From contig NZ_CP108423.1 in the NCBI RefSeq assembly GCF_035917235.1, positions 7,903,501 to 7,967,500 of the forward strand: a DNA stretch of 64,000 nt, given 5' to 3'. Positions 42,590 to 50,827 of the stretch are shown in pieces; position 1 is the stretch's first letter, and each line of letters begins with the position of its first letter. The notes below the pieces were generated by a model. The model had not been told where the DNA came from. It did no database searches and saw only the letters and a program-made list of their open reading frames with translations. The stretch comes from Streptomyces sp. NBC_01294 (GTDB lineage: Bacteria; Actinomycetota; Actinomycetes; Streptomycetales; Streptomycetaceae). The position numbers and the translations under genes were made by a program.

Positions 42590-45500
42590 CATCCACTCAG
42601 GTCGGTGCGGGTGCGGGTGCGGGTGCGGGTGCGGGTGCGAGTACGGGTGCCGGTGTCGGTGGCCGTGCCGACGCCCGCTACCGGCGCCCGGTATCGCCCA
42701 CCGAACGCCTCTACCTCGCCGCCGGGGACGCCCGCGGGGCCATGGCTCTGCGCATCGTCGTCGAGGGCGACGGCGTACCCGACCCCGAGCACTTCCAGTC
42801 AGCCCTGGCACGGGCCGCCGAGTCGTGCCCGGGATCGCGGCTCGTGCGCGCCGGGGCGATGTGGCGCGCCGAAGGGCCGTTGCCGCAGGTCCGGTACGAG
42901 GTACCGCGCGCCGGTGCGTACGCCGACTCGGCGCCGGGGACGGTCGAGTTGCCCACCGGGCCGTCGCGCCGAGCGGTGCCGCCGGGCTGCGAGGTGCTGA
43001 TCGTGCCCGGCGCGGACGGGAAGGCGACCACCGTCGTCTTCAGCGCCTCGCACGCCGTGATGGACGGTCACGGCGCCCTGACCTGGGTACGGGAGGTCTT
43101 CCGGGCCCTGCGCGGCGAGCCCGCCCGGCCCGCGCTCGACGCGGACACCGACATCGGGCTGCTGCGCCGGCTCGGCAGTAAGGGGCCGCGGCCCACGCCG
43201 AGTCCTCCCCGGCGTTCCCCGCTCGGTCCGCTCGTTCTGCTTGGCCCGGGCAGCGGTGGCAGCCGCCCCCTCCGGACACTGTGGCTGCGCCGCACCCTGC
43301 CCGGCCGCCATCCCGCGCTCACCGCCCGCCTCGCCCAGGCCCTGACCGACGCCGCGCGGATCGACACCCGTGTCATGGTCCCCGTCGACCTGCGCCGCCA
43401 CCGCCCAGGGATCGCGGCCACGGGCAACCTGAGCCTGCCACTGTTCCTGGACCTGCGGCCCGGGGCGGACTGGACGGCCGCGCACACCACCCTGCTGACC
43501 GCCCTGGCCGAAGGCCGTGAACTCGCCGCCGGATTCGAGACCGCCCTCGCGCCGCTGCCGCTGCCCGTGACCGCCGGGCTGCTGCGCACCGCCCAGGCCG
43601 TGGCCTCACGTACCGACCGGCACCTCGCTTCGGCCGTCGTCTCCCACCTCGGCCGCCTGGACTTGGCGGAACTCTCCGGCGGCGGCTTCACGGCGTCGAC
43701 GGTCTACGCGCTGCCGGTGCATGCCCCACTGGTCCCGCTCTCCCTGGTGGCCGCCGAGAGCGGCACGGCGACCGAGATCACGCTCGGCGTTCGCGGCGGG
43801 GGCCGGGACCTCGAGGCCCGCGCCGCGGAGTTACTGGGCACGGTCCTGGCCGGCTTCGAGGGCGAGGACATGGCCCCGGGAGTTCGCCGGGCCGGGCCGG
43901 ATGCGGATGCCGATGCCGATGCCGATGCCGAAGGGGGCGGCGTACTCGCGGGGTCGCACGAAGCCCGGTCGGCGACGCCGGCGCGGCTCTACCCGGGCAC
44001 CGCGACCGGCTCCGACGGTCGGGCGGCCGCTCCGGCGACCGCATCTCCTCCCGCGTCGGCAGCCATACCGGCGCGCGGTCCCGCAGGAGAGGCCTCGGCC
44101 ACGGGCCCCGCACCACAGGCGGCGCTGCCGCAGGCGGATCCGGCCGCCCCGGACCTGAATCCAGCGGCCGTCCTGGATCCGGCCGCCCCGGACCTGAATC
44201 CGGCGGCCGTCCTGGATCCGGCCGTTCCGGACCCGAATCCGGCGGCCGTCGCGGATCCGGCCGTCCCGGACTCGAATCCGGCGGCCGACAAGCTCACCGT
44301 CGTGGACGCCTTCCGCGCCCAGGCCGCCCGCACGCCCGACGCGCCCGCGCTCGACGGGCCCGAGGGCGTGGTCACGTACGCCGAACTCGACCGGCGCTCC
44401 GACGCCGTCGCGGCCCGGCTCGCGCGGCGCGGCGTGGGGCGCGAGGACCTGGTGGGGCTGGTCGTCGACCGCACGTCCGCCGGAGTGTGCGCCCTGTGGG
44501 GCATCCTCAAGGCGGGCGCCGCCTACGTGCCGCTCGACCCCGGCCATCCCGGCGCACGGATCGGAGAGATCCTCCAGGGATCAGCCGTCGCGCTCTGTCT
44601 GACCGGGCGACACCTGGCCGAGGAACTCGCCCCCTTCGTACCCGGGACCCTGCTCGCGGTCGAGGACCTCCTCGACGGTCCTGCCCCTGGCTCTGACCCC
44701 GGCACCGGCCCGGACACGGACGCGGATGCGGATGCGGACGCGGACACGGAGGATGTCCGCGAGGTCCGTGCTGCCGGACCCGCTGCCTCGGCAGACGTGC
44801 GGCCCGCGGACCTCGCGTACGTCATCCACACCTCCGGTTCCACCGGCCGCCCCAAGGGCGTGCAGATCGAGCACGGAAGCCTCATGGGATTCGTCCGCTG
44901 GATGACGGACGTCTGCCGGGTCACCGGTCGTACGCGCTTCGGCTTCGCCTCCTCCTACGCGTTCGACATCTCGTGCTTCCCCCTCTTCCTGCCGCTGCTG
45001 GCCGGTGGCACGGCCGTACTCGCCCCCGGCACCCCTTCACCCGCCGCCCTGCGCGAGCTCGTCGCAGAGCACCGCGCGGACACCCTCGCGCTCACGCCCT
45101 CCCACCTCGCCCTCCTCGGCGCCGCGGGCAGCGGTCACACGCACTCCCTGCGCACCCTGCTGCTGGGTGGCGAGCCCCTCACCCCCGCCGCCGTACGGTC
45201 CGCACGCGCCGCTTTCGGGGCGGATTGCCGTGTGATCAATGCGTACGGGCCCACCGAGGCGGCCGTCGCCGTGCTCGCCCACACCGTGGACGGTGGCGAG
45301 ACCGGCGCCACCGTCCCGATCGGCCTCCCCGGCCCGTACGCCCAGGTCGACCTCGTCACCGACGGCGAGACCATCGGCAGCGGACCGGACCACACCGGCC
45401 GCACCGGCGAGATCGTCGTACGCGGGGTACAGGTGGCCCGCGGCTACCTCGGGCCGTCCGACGGCCGTCCCTCCCCCTTCACCACCGGCCCCGACGGCGT

Positions 45501-46182
45501 CCGCTCCTATCGCACCGGTGACCTCGGACGCCGACTGGCCGACGGCTCCGTCGAGTTCGCCGGGCGCATCGACGAGCAGATGAAGATCGCCGGGCACCGC
45601 GTCGACCCCGCCGAGGTCGTCGCCGCCCTCGAAGCCCACACCGCCGTCCACCGCGCCGTCGTCGTGCCCCGTCGCCGCCCGCACTCCACGGCGGCGGTGC
45701 TCTGTGCGTACGTCCTGCCGGACGCCACCGTCGGCCCCGCGATACGCGCGGATCTGGCCCGGGCCCTGCGGACCGAGTTGATCCGGACACTCCCCGCGTA
45801 CCTCGTCCCCGCCCATGTCGTCGTGCTCGACACACTGCCCAGCACGGTCAGCGGCAAGGCCGATCTCGACGCCTTACCGGACCCCTTCGCCCACACCGCG
45901 CCGGTCGCGTCCCCACCTGCCACCCTGGAGGCCCGGGTCAGGCACCACTGGTCGGAGATCCTCGGCGTCGACGGCGAACTGCTGTCGGCGGACTCCGACT
46001 TCCACGCCCTCGGCGGCGATTCCCTGGCCCTCGTCGAGATGGTCACCGCCGTCTCCTCGGACCTGCTGACTCCCGGTCAGGCCCAGCGGTTCACAGGCCG
46101 TCTCGACTGCCTCGTACGGAACCTGACGCTCGGGCAGGTCTGCGCACACCTGACCGCCGCCCGCGAGGAGGCCGCCGCATGA
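42586..46182 (+). CDS. lstE: Nonribosomal peptide synthetase: condensation-like, adenylation and carrier domains
   Basis: This 1,198-residue NRPS is expected to load an amino acid (leucine in lipstatin) and join it by an ester to the hydroxyl of the beta-lactone chain. After a Gly/Ala repeat start, an atypical condensation-fold domain covers about 30-430, with ASHAVMDGHGAL (His156, Asp160) where HHxxxDG is expected. A linker of about 130 residues with Asp/Ala and 13-residue repeats follows. The adenylation domain (about 568-1080) has YVIHTSGSTGRPKG, AFDISCFP, NAYGPTEAAV, YRTGDLGRR and a final SGKADLDAL. The carrier Ser is Ser1146 in LGGDSLAL. No thioesterase is present, consistent with release by ester formation. 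Substrate was not decoded. Confidence 0.9.
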   Translation: MTSTQVGAGAGAGAGAGASTGAGVGGRADARYRRPVSPTERLYLAAGDARGAMALRIVVEGDGVPDPEHFQSALARAAESCPGSRLVRAGAMWRAEGPLPQVRYEVPRAGAYADSAPGTVELPTGPSRRAVPPGCEVLIVPGADGKATTVVFSASHAVMDGHGALTWVREVFRALRGEPARPALDADTDIGLLRRLGSKGPRPTPSPPRRSPLGPLVLLGPGSGGSRPLRTLWLRRTLPGRHPALTARLAQALTDAARIDTRVMVPVDLRRHRPGIAATGNLSLPLFLDLRPGADWTAAHTTLLTALAEGRELAAGFETALAPLPLPVTAGLLRTAQAVASRTDRHLASAVVSHLGRLDLAELSGGGFTASTVYALPVHAPLVPLSLVAAESGTATEITLGVRGGGRDLEARAAELLGTVLAGFEGEDMAPGVRRAGPDADADADADAEGGGVLAGSHEARSATPARLYPGTATGSDGRAAAPATASPPASAAIPARGPAGEASATGPAPQAALPQADPAAPDLNPAAVLDPAAPDLNPAAVLDPAVPDPNPAAVADPAVPDSNPAADKLTVVDAFRAQAARTPDAPALDGPEGVVTYAELDRRSDAVAARLARRGVGREDLVGLVVDRTSAGVCALWGILKAGAAYVPLDPGHPGARIGEILQGSAVALCLTGRHLAEELAPFVPGTLLAVEDLLDGPAPGSDPGTGPDTDADADADADTEDVREVRAAGPAASADVRPADLAYVIHTSGSTGRPKGVQIEHGSLMGFVRWMTDVCRVTGRTRFGFASSYAFDISCFPLFLPLLAGGTAVLAPGTPSPAALRELVAEHRADTLALTPSHLALLGAAGSGHTHSLRTLLLGGEPLTPAAVRSARAAFGADCRVINAYGPTEAAVAVLAHTVDGGETGATVPIGLPGPYAQVDLVTDGETIGSGPDHTGRTGEIVVRGVQVARGYLGPSDGRPSPFTTGPDGVRSYRTGDLGRRLADGSVEFAGRIDEQMKIAGHRVDPAEVVAALEAHTAVHRAVVVPRRRPHSTAAVLCAYVLPDATVGPAIRADLARALRTELIRTLPAYLVPAHVVVLDTLPSTVSGKADLDALPDPFAHTAPVASPPATLEARVRHHWSEILGVDGELLSADSDFHALGGDSLALVEMVTAVSSDLLTPGQAQRFTGRLDCLVRNLTLGQVCAHLTAAREEAAA
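44137..44292. repeat. 39-bp tandem repeat (four copies) in the lstE linker
   Basis: Units start at 44137, 44176, 44215 and 44254. They encode DPAAPDLNPAAVL and variants ending DPAVPDSNPAADK. They form a Pro/Asn-rich spacer between the condensation-like and adenylation domains. Confidence 0.9.
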
Positions 46183-46880
46183 TCTTCGTCGGAGAGGGAG
46201 CCCTGCTCCGCCGCGCCGTCACCCACGCGGCCACCCGCGGCCACCCGGTCGACCTGGTCTGCTCCGCCGACCCGCTGGACGCCGCGGCCGCCGACGCACC
46301 CCACCTCGCGGCGGCGGACATCAACACCCACGCCGACACGCTGGCCCGGGCCTGCACCGACGGCATCGTCTGGTCCCTCAACAACCGGCAGATCTTCCGG
46401 GAGCCCCTGCTCCGGGCCGACGGCCTGCGCATCCTCAACATCCACAACGGTCTACTGCCTCGACATCGCGGACTGCCCTCCGTCGCCGTCCTGTTCGCCC
46501 TGCTGCACGGCGACACGGAGTACGGCGCCACCGCCCACGAGGTTGACGCCGGCATCGACACCGGTCCGGTCCTGGCCGAACACCGCTTCCCCATCGGGCC
46601 CGAGGACCGATACCACCACGTCATGCTCCGCGGGATCCGCGCCTGTCACGCCCTCTTCGAGCAGATCCTCCCGGCCGTCGCCGCCGGAACCGCCCACTCA
46701 GCACGCGTTGCGGCGGCGGAACCGTCCGCGTACTACGGTCTGCGGGCCCTGGACCGGCTCGACACCTATCGACACCACCCTGCCTACGCCCGCGCCACCG
46801 ACCTCGGCCCCTTCGCCGCCCATGCCCCCGAGCTCACCCGCGCGCTGCTCCTACCGTCCCCGCACGAAACGCTCGTATGA
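46179..46880 (+). CDS. lstF: Formyltransferase of the lipstatin-type pathway
   Basis: This 233-residue protein is related to methionyl-tRNA formyltransferase and GART; it should N-formylate the amino group of the amino acid side chain using 10-formyl-tetrahydrofolate. It starts at ATG 46179, overlapping the lstE stop (ATGA). Active-site motifs are visible: NIHNGLLPRHRG (Asn and the formyl-transferase loop) and HEVDAGIDTGPVLAE (catalytic Asp). It lacks the tRNA-binding C-terminal domain of Fmt, as expected for a small-molecule enzyme. It is the last gene of the operon; the convergent oxidoreductase gene stops only 4 nt away. Confidence 0.9.
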   Translation: MIFVGEGALLRRAVTHAATRGHPVDLVCSADPLDAAAADAPHLAAADINTHADTLARACTDGIVWSLNNRQIFREPLLRADGLRILNIHNGLLPRHRGLPSVAVLFALLHGDTEYGATAHEVDAGIDTGPVLAEHRFPIGPEDRYHHVMLRGIRACHALFEQILPAVAAGTAHSARVAAAEPSAYYGLRALDRLDTYRHHPAYARATDLGPFAAHAPELTRALLLPSPHETLV

Positions 46881-46884
46881 CCGG

Positions 46885-48144
46885 TCATGCGCGGGGGATG
46901 ACGTGTTCGACGGTTCCCGCGAGTCGGGCGCGTTCGGCCGCGAGGACTGCGAGGTGGCTGAGGAGGGATTCACGGGGGCCGGAGCGGACCAGCGAGGCAT
47001 CGCCGGTTGCGACGGCCGTGACGAAGGCGTCCATCAGTCCGGCGTCGCCGCCCCCGTGGCCGCCGGCGGCGGACATGCCGCCCGCGGGCGTGGTGTCGAT
47101 GATCTCGTCGTGTCCGGTGAGGAAGTCGTGGACGCGCAGGGTGGCGCCGTCGCCGTGCAGCTCGCCCCGGGTGCCGAAGACCACCGTACGGCGATTGGCC
47201 ATCTGGCTGAGACCCGTCATGGTGAAGGTGGCCGTCGTGCCGCCGGCGAACTCCATTGCCACGACCTGATGATCCACCACGTCGTTGTCGCAGGCATAGA
47301 CACAGCGGCCGTAGGGACCGGACCGCAGAGCCGCGTCGAGTGCCTTCTCGGTCGGCTCGTCCACGACGGCGGACAGCGGCCAGCCGTGGTTACCACCGGC
47401 CAGCCGCTCCCCGTAGATGCGCCGGGCGGAGAAGGCGCACTGCGGCTCGATGGAGCAGTCCAGGCAGCGGTCGGCAGCGCCGGCAGGGCGGTTCGCGGGG
47501 GTGAAGTGGGAGAGGCGTCCGAAGCTCGAGACGCGAGTGGGGGGTTGGCCGATGACGTACTGGAGCCAGTCCAGGTCGTGACAGGACTTGGCCATCAGCA
47601 TGGACGTGGCCTCGTCCGTACGGCGCCAGTTCCCGCGGACGAAGGAGTGCGCCTGGTGCCAGTGGCCGACCGGTTCGGTGTGCTGGACGCTCACGACGTC
47701 GCCGAGCCGTCCGGAATCGAGAACGTCTTTGAACACCTGGGTGTAAGGGGTGTAGCGCAGGACATGGCCGACGGCCAGGACCACCCCTGCCCGCTCGACG
47801 GCGTCGACGATGGCGCGACATGACGGCTCGTCCAGCGCCATCGGCTTCTCCAGCATGATGTGGTAGCCGAGTTCGGCGAAGGCCAGCGCGGGCTCCAGGT
47901 GCATCCGGTCCTGCGTACAGATCAGCACGGCATCGGCGATCCGGCCGCGCGCGGCCAGCTCCCGCCAGTCGCAGACCGCTCCGTCGGCGGCGATGCCGTG
48001 TTCGGCCGCGAATCGCCGACGCCGCGTTGGCCGGGGCTCGGCGACGGCGACGACCTGGGCCCGATCGGGATGCTTCAGCGCCCAGCGGGCGTGTCCGGTG
48101 CCGCGGTCGCCCGCGCCGAGGACGATCAGAGACAAAGGTGCCAT
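46885..48144 (-). CDS. Gfo/Idh/MocA-family oxidoreductase
   Basis: The protein has 419 residues from ATG 48144. The N-terminal Rossmann site is IVLGAGDRGTGHARWAL, followed by AVAEPRPTRRRRFAAEHG. The family motif EKPMAL and the later GHVLRYTPYTQVFKD and KSCHDLDWLQYV (His-Asp) are clear. A Cys-containing insert (DRCLDCSIEPQCAFSARRIY) is seen in a sugar-oxidoreductase subgroup. It should oxidise or reduce a sugar or inositol with NAD(P). It converges on lstF and has no obvious part in lipstatin-type synthesis. Confidence 0.9.
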   Translation of the reverse strand: MAPLSLIVLGAGDRGTGHARWALKHPDRAQVVAVAEPRPTRRRRFAAEHGIAADGAVCDWRELAARGRIADAVLICTQDRMHLEPALAFAELGYHIMLEKPMALDEPSCRAIVDAVERAGVVLAVGHVLRYTPYTQVFKDVLDSGRLGDVVSVQHTEPVGHWHQAHSFVRGNWRRTDEATSMLMAKSCHDLDWLQYVIGQPPTRVSSFGRLSHFTPANRPAGAADRCLDCSIEPQCAFSARRIYGERLAGGNHGWPLSAVVDEPTEKALDAALRSGPYGRCVYACDNDVVDHQVVAMEFAGGTTATFTMTGLSQMANRRTVVFGTRGELHGDGATLRVHDFLTGHDEIIDTTPAGGMSAAGGHGGGDAGLMDAFVTAVATGDASLVRSGPRESLLSHLAVLAAERARLAGTVEHVIPRA

Positions 48145-48419
48145 GACCGGGCAGGCTACCCGTCGCGTGCGGGCATGGAAGGCGCTTTCTCCGGTCCGCT
48201 GCACGGACTCACGCTCACGTAGGGCCGCCGAGCGGCTCCTGCACGAGGTGGTGACGCGGGCGACGCGGCGGGCTGATCCCTCGCCGGCGCCGGCGCCGCC
48301 TACCCAACCGACAGGGTCACCGGGCCGGTCGTTGTGAGGCGGCTTTCTGATCCATGGGGGTCCGCGGCTGAGCTCTACGGCCTGCTCGGCCGTCCAGTGA
48401 GGCAGGCGAGTCCCAGATC

Positions 48420-48591
48420 TGGGGGTAGACCTCGGCCTGTGTGGTGAAGTGCCGCGCCTCTGCCGGTGCAGGCTCACCCTCCGCCTGCACGTCCTGAATC
48501 TCCTCGGCGAGATCCCGCGCCCACTCGGGATCCTTCAGGGCCCGGTCCAGTTCGGCAGGCGTGACGCGCAGGTATCCCCGTTCATGCTCAT
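48420..48591 (-). pseudogene. DUF1877-like gene fragment
   Basis: The minus strand reads GYLRVTPAELDRALKDPEWA, then RDLAEEIQDVQAEGEPAPAE and ARHFTTQ, the N-terminus of DUF1877-family proteins. The natural start is likely ATG 48591 (MSMNG), but one base is out of register at the GGGG run near 48575, so start and body are in different frames. After about 48430 homology ends. Both a frameshift and a 3' truncation make it a remnant. Confidence 0.55.
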
Positions 48592-48999
48592 GGGCGGCAG
48601 CATACGGAGCGTGTCCGACAGTGGCGTCGGTCGAAGCACGTTCGCACGTGGGTTCCTGAACGCCCTGCGGACCCTGGCCGGCGTGAGCTTGTTCGGTTCC
48701 GCCGGTCTTTCCCAGGGGCCGACGAAGGTCGTGTGCCACCTCCATGAAGTCGGCCGACGGCCCTCCGGATCAGCGTCGTTCCGCACAGCAGCAGCACCTG
48801 CTGCTGTGCTTCACCGGCGTATGCGAGCATATGCTCTTAAGGGCCGAGGTTCAGCCCTGGCTGCTGCCTGCAGTCAACCGATCGGTACATGACAGTGAGC
48901 AGCTCGAGGGGCGGTAGCGATGTGTCGCACGCGCGGTAGAGATCGCAAGGACGCGAGCGGGCGCCTGCTGCTTCCCATCGATCGAGCAAGGAACATCCT
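48592..48999. other. Intergenic region, no gene seen
   Basis: No frame here is convincing. GC content drops slightly around 48830-48900. Confidence 0.35.
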
Positions 49000-49278
49000 G
49001 TGACTGCCTTTGCTGTCGCTGGCGCGGGCGCTCTCGATACCGTCTCGGCTGTCGTACGGCAAGGCGGCTCCGGCGCCACTTTTGGCGCAGTGGCCCTCGG
49101 GGTTCCCGCCGTCGTCGGGCCCGGAACGGCAGGGCTCAGCGGCAAGCGCAACGTCTCGCGGCAACCGGAGCGGGGGCGGCGCTGGTCGCAGCTGCTCGCC
49201 GACCCTACGTTCACGCGTGCGGCATTCCGCATTCGTGAAGAAATATCCACCATGCCGACGGTCGTCCATGGCGCATGA
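49000..49278 (+). CDS. Small hypothetical protein upstream of a methyltransferase
   Basis: From GTG 49000 (AAGGAA upstream) the frame gives 92 residues: a hydrophobic Gly/Ala/Val-rich start (MTAFAVAGAGALDTVSAVVR; FGAVALGVPAVVG), a basic middle (GKRNVSRQPERGRRW) and an end RIREEISTMPTVVHGA. It stops 34 nt before the methyltransferase gene on the same strand. I recognise no family. It could be a real small protein or a chance frame. Confidence 0.35.
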   Translation: MTAFAVAGAGALDTVSAVVRQGGSGATFGAVALGVPAVVGPGTAGLSGKRNVSRQPERGRRWSQLLADPTFTRAAFRIREEISTMPTVVHGA

Positions 49279-49312
49279 GGGAAATTGTTGGTTGGAACAC
49301 GAAGAGGAATCA

Positions 49313-50107
49313 ATGAATATCAGGCCTACCGATAACGCGTTCGCTCGCATCGATGCCGTATCCGCGGAGATGCGAGGGAAAATCATCGATTATCTCGATG
49401 TCGTGGCCGGTCATCCGGAGATGAAGCGAGTCCGGACTGCCGCTTCGGCGATCTTCGCGCCGTCCGAAGGTGAGCGGTTGCTGGACGCCGGGTGTGGTGC
49501 AGGAGAGGTCGCGCGAGAGCTCGGAGCGCAGGTGGGGAGCGCCGGCGCCGTGTTTGCGATTGATCGGTCCCAGCAGGCGGTGGCGGTCGCCCAGGCCCGG
49601 CATGACGGCGGGCCGGTGACGTATCAGTCCGGGGATGTCACGGCGCTCGACTTTCCGGATGGCCATTTCGACGGAGTGCGCTGCGAACGAGTGGTGCAGC
49701 ACCTGGCGGACCCTGATGCCGCGATCGCCGAACTGGCCCGGGTAACGCGGCCGGGAGGCCGGGTGTGTGTCATCGACACCGACTGGTCCTCGTCCGTCGG
49801 AGACGGCTTCGACCACCTGGACGAAGTGGTCGGCAGCTTCTTCCCGGGCCACTCTGCCGGACGGTGCGTCCGGTCGCGCATGGTGAGGTCCGGTCTGCGG
49901 GAGACCAGCGTGCTGCCCGTGACGCTTCGCTTCCTCTCTCCGGCGGATGCGGGAGTTGTGGCACCGATCTTCAATCGCGTCCTCATGCGAGAGTACCTGT
50001 CGGAGGAGTTGTTCGACCGCTTCTGCTCATCAGTGGACCGGTCTGCGGACCGAGGCGACTTCCTCTACGCCTTCACCATGTGGATCTCCCTGGGGCGCGT
50101 CGCTTGA
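49313..50107 (+). CDS. Class I SAM-dependent methyltransferase
   Basis: The protein has 264 residues; ATG 49313 follows AGAGGAATCA. Motif I LLDAGCGAGEVARELG, the acidic ribose-binding position in VFAIDRSQQAV, the GDVTALDFPDGHFDGVRCER segment and ELARVTRPGGRVCVIDTDW mark a UbiE/Methyltransf_11-type enzyme. Substrate unknown. The 5' part has lower GC than its neighbours. The region around it (DUF1877 fragment, IS3 remnant, oxygenase remnant) shows rearrangement. Confidence 0.9.
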   Translation: MNIRPTDNAFARIDAVSAEMRGKIIDYLDVVAGHPEMKRVRTAASAIFAPSEGERLLDAGCGAGEVARELGAQVGSAGAVFAIDRSQQAVAVAQARHDGGPVTYQSGDVTALDFPDGHFDGVRCERVVQHLADPDAAIAELARVTRPGGRVCVIDTDWSSSVGDGFDHLDEVVGSFFPGHSAGRCVRSRMVRSGLRETSVLPVTLRFLSPADAGVVAPIFNRVLMREYLSEELFDRFCSSVDRSADRGDFLYAFTMWISLGRVA

Positions 50108-50239
50108 CGTGAGCAGGGCTGACGCGAAGCCGTCGTGACCTTGTGGGTGCGATCGCCGCGTGCGAGGTGACGGCGGCTGCAGTGAGGCAGACGCAGACGC
50201 AGAGGCAGCCGGGGGCTCCGGCAACTCCGAACGCGACGA

Positions 50240-50419
50240 ATGAGGGAGGCGATCCGTCATTTCTTCACGGCCTCCGGCAACACCTACGGCTCGCTGCGAA
50301 TCACCTTGGATCTGTGGGCGGAAGGCCGGCAGGTCTCCGAGAACACCGTTGCCAAGAACGTGGCCGCGCTCAGCCTTCAGGGCGGCAAGCCCCCGCCGGC
50401 CAACGGCTGCCCGACGTGA
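50240..50419 (+). pseudogene. IS3-family transposase (orfB) remnant
   Basis: From ATG 50240 the frame reads MREAIRHFFTASGNTYGSLR, then ITLDLWAEGRQVSENTVAKN, VAALSLQGGKPP and a stop at 50419. This is the HTH_21 segment of IS3-family transposases. The integrase core with its DDE residues is missing, and no element ends are recognisable. Confidence 0.7.
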
Positions 50420-50535
50420 GGACCGCGTCCGGCTCTGGGGAGTGGTCGCCCAGGAAGTCCGGACGGAGGAGGCGGGCCAGGCCGGTGGGGCGCCCGCGGG
50501 GTCGGGTCGCGGTGGTTTCGCCACGCTGGAGGCGT

Positions 50536-50671
50536 GGGACCGAAAGGCGGTGCGGCCATGGACGGTGACGCGGTTGTCGATCACGACCAGGTCGCCCGGA
50601 TTCAGGCGCAGGGTGCGGGCGGTCGCCTCGCAGGCGCGGCCGAATTCGGTCAGTGCGGACGCACGGACCAT
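50536..50671 (-). pseudogene. Fragment of a TauD/clavaminate-synthase-like oxygenase
   Basis: The minus strand encodes LTEFGRACEATARTLRLNPG, then DLVVIDNRVTVHGRTAFRS. The DNRVTVHGRT motif contains the C-terminal iron-binding His and the substrate Arg region of Fe(II)/2-oxoglutarate oxygenases of the arginine beta-hydroxylase type. The stretches before and after do not match, so only a piece of about 45 residues remains. Confidence 0.6.
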
Positions 50672-50827
50672 GAGACCGCTCGGGGGCAGTCCGTCCCGCA
50701 GGCCGAGGACCCGTTCGAGCGGCTTCCGTTGCCGGCGGGGCAGCTCCCCGGAAACCTTCTTTTCGTCCCCTTGACGATATGGGCGCGTCTCGTTATCGTC
50801 GTACTGACGAAATGAAGGGGGTTAGCC

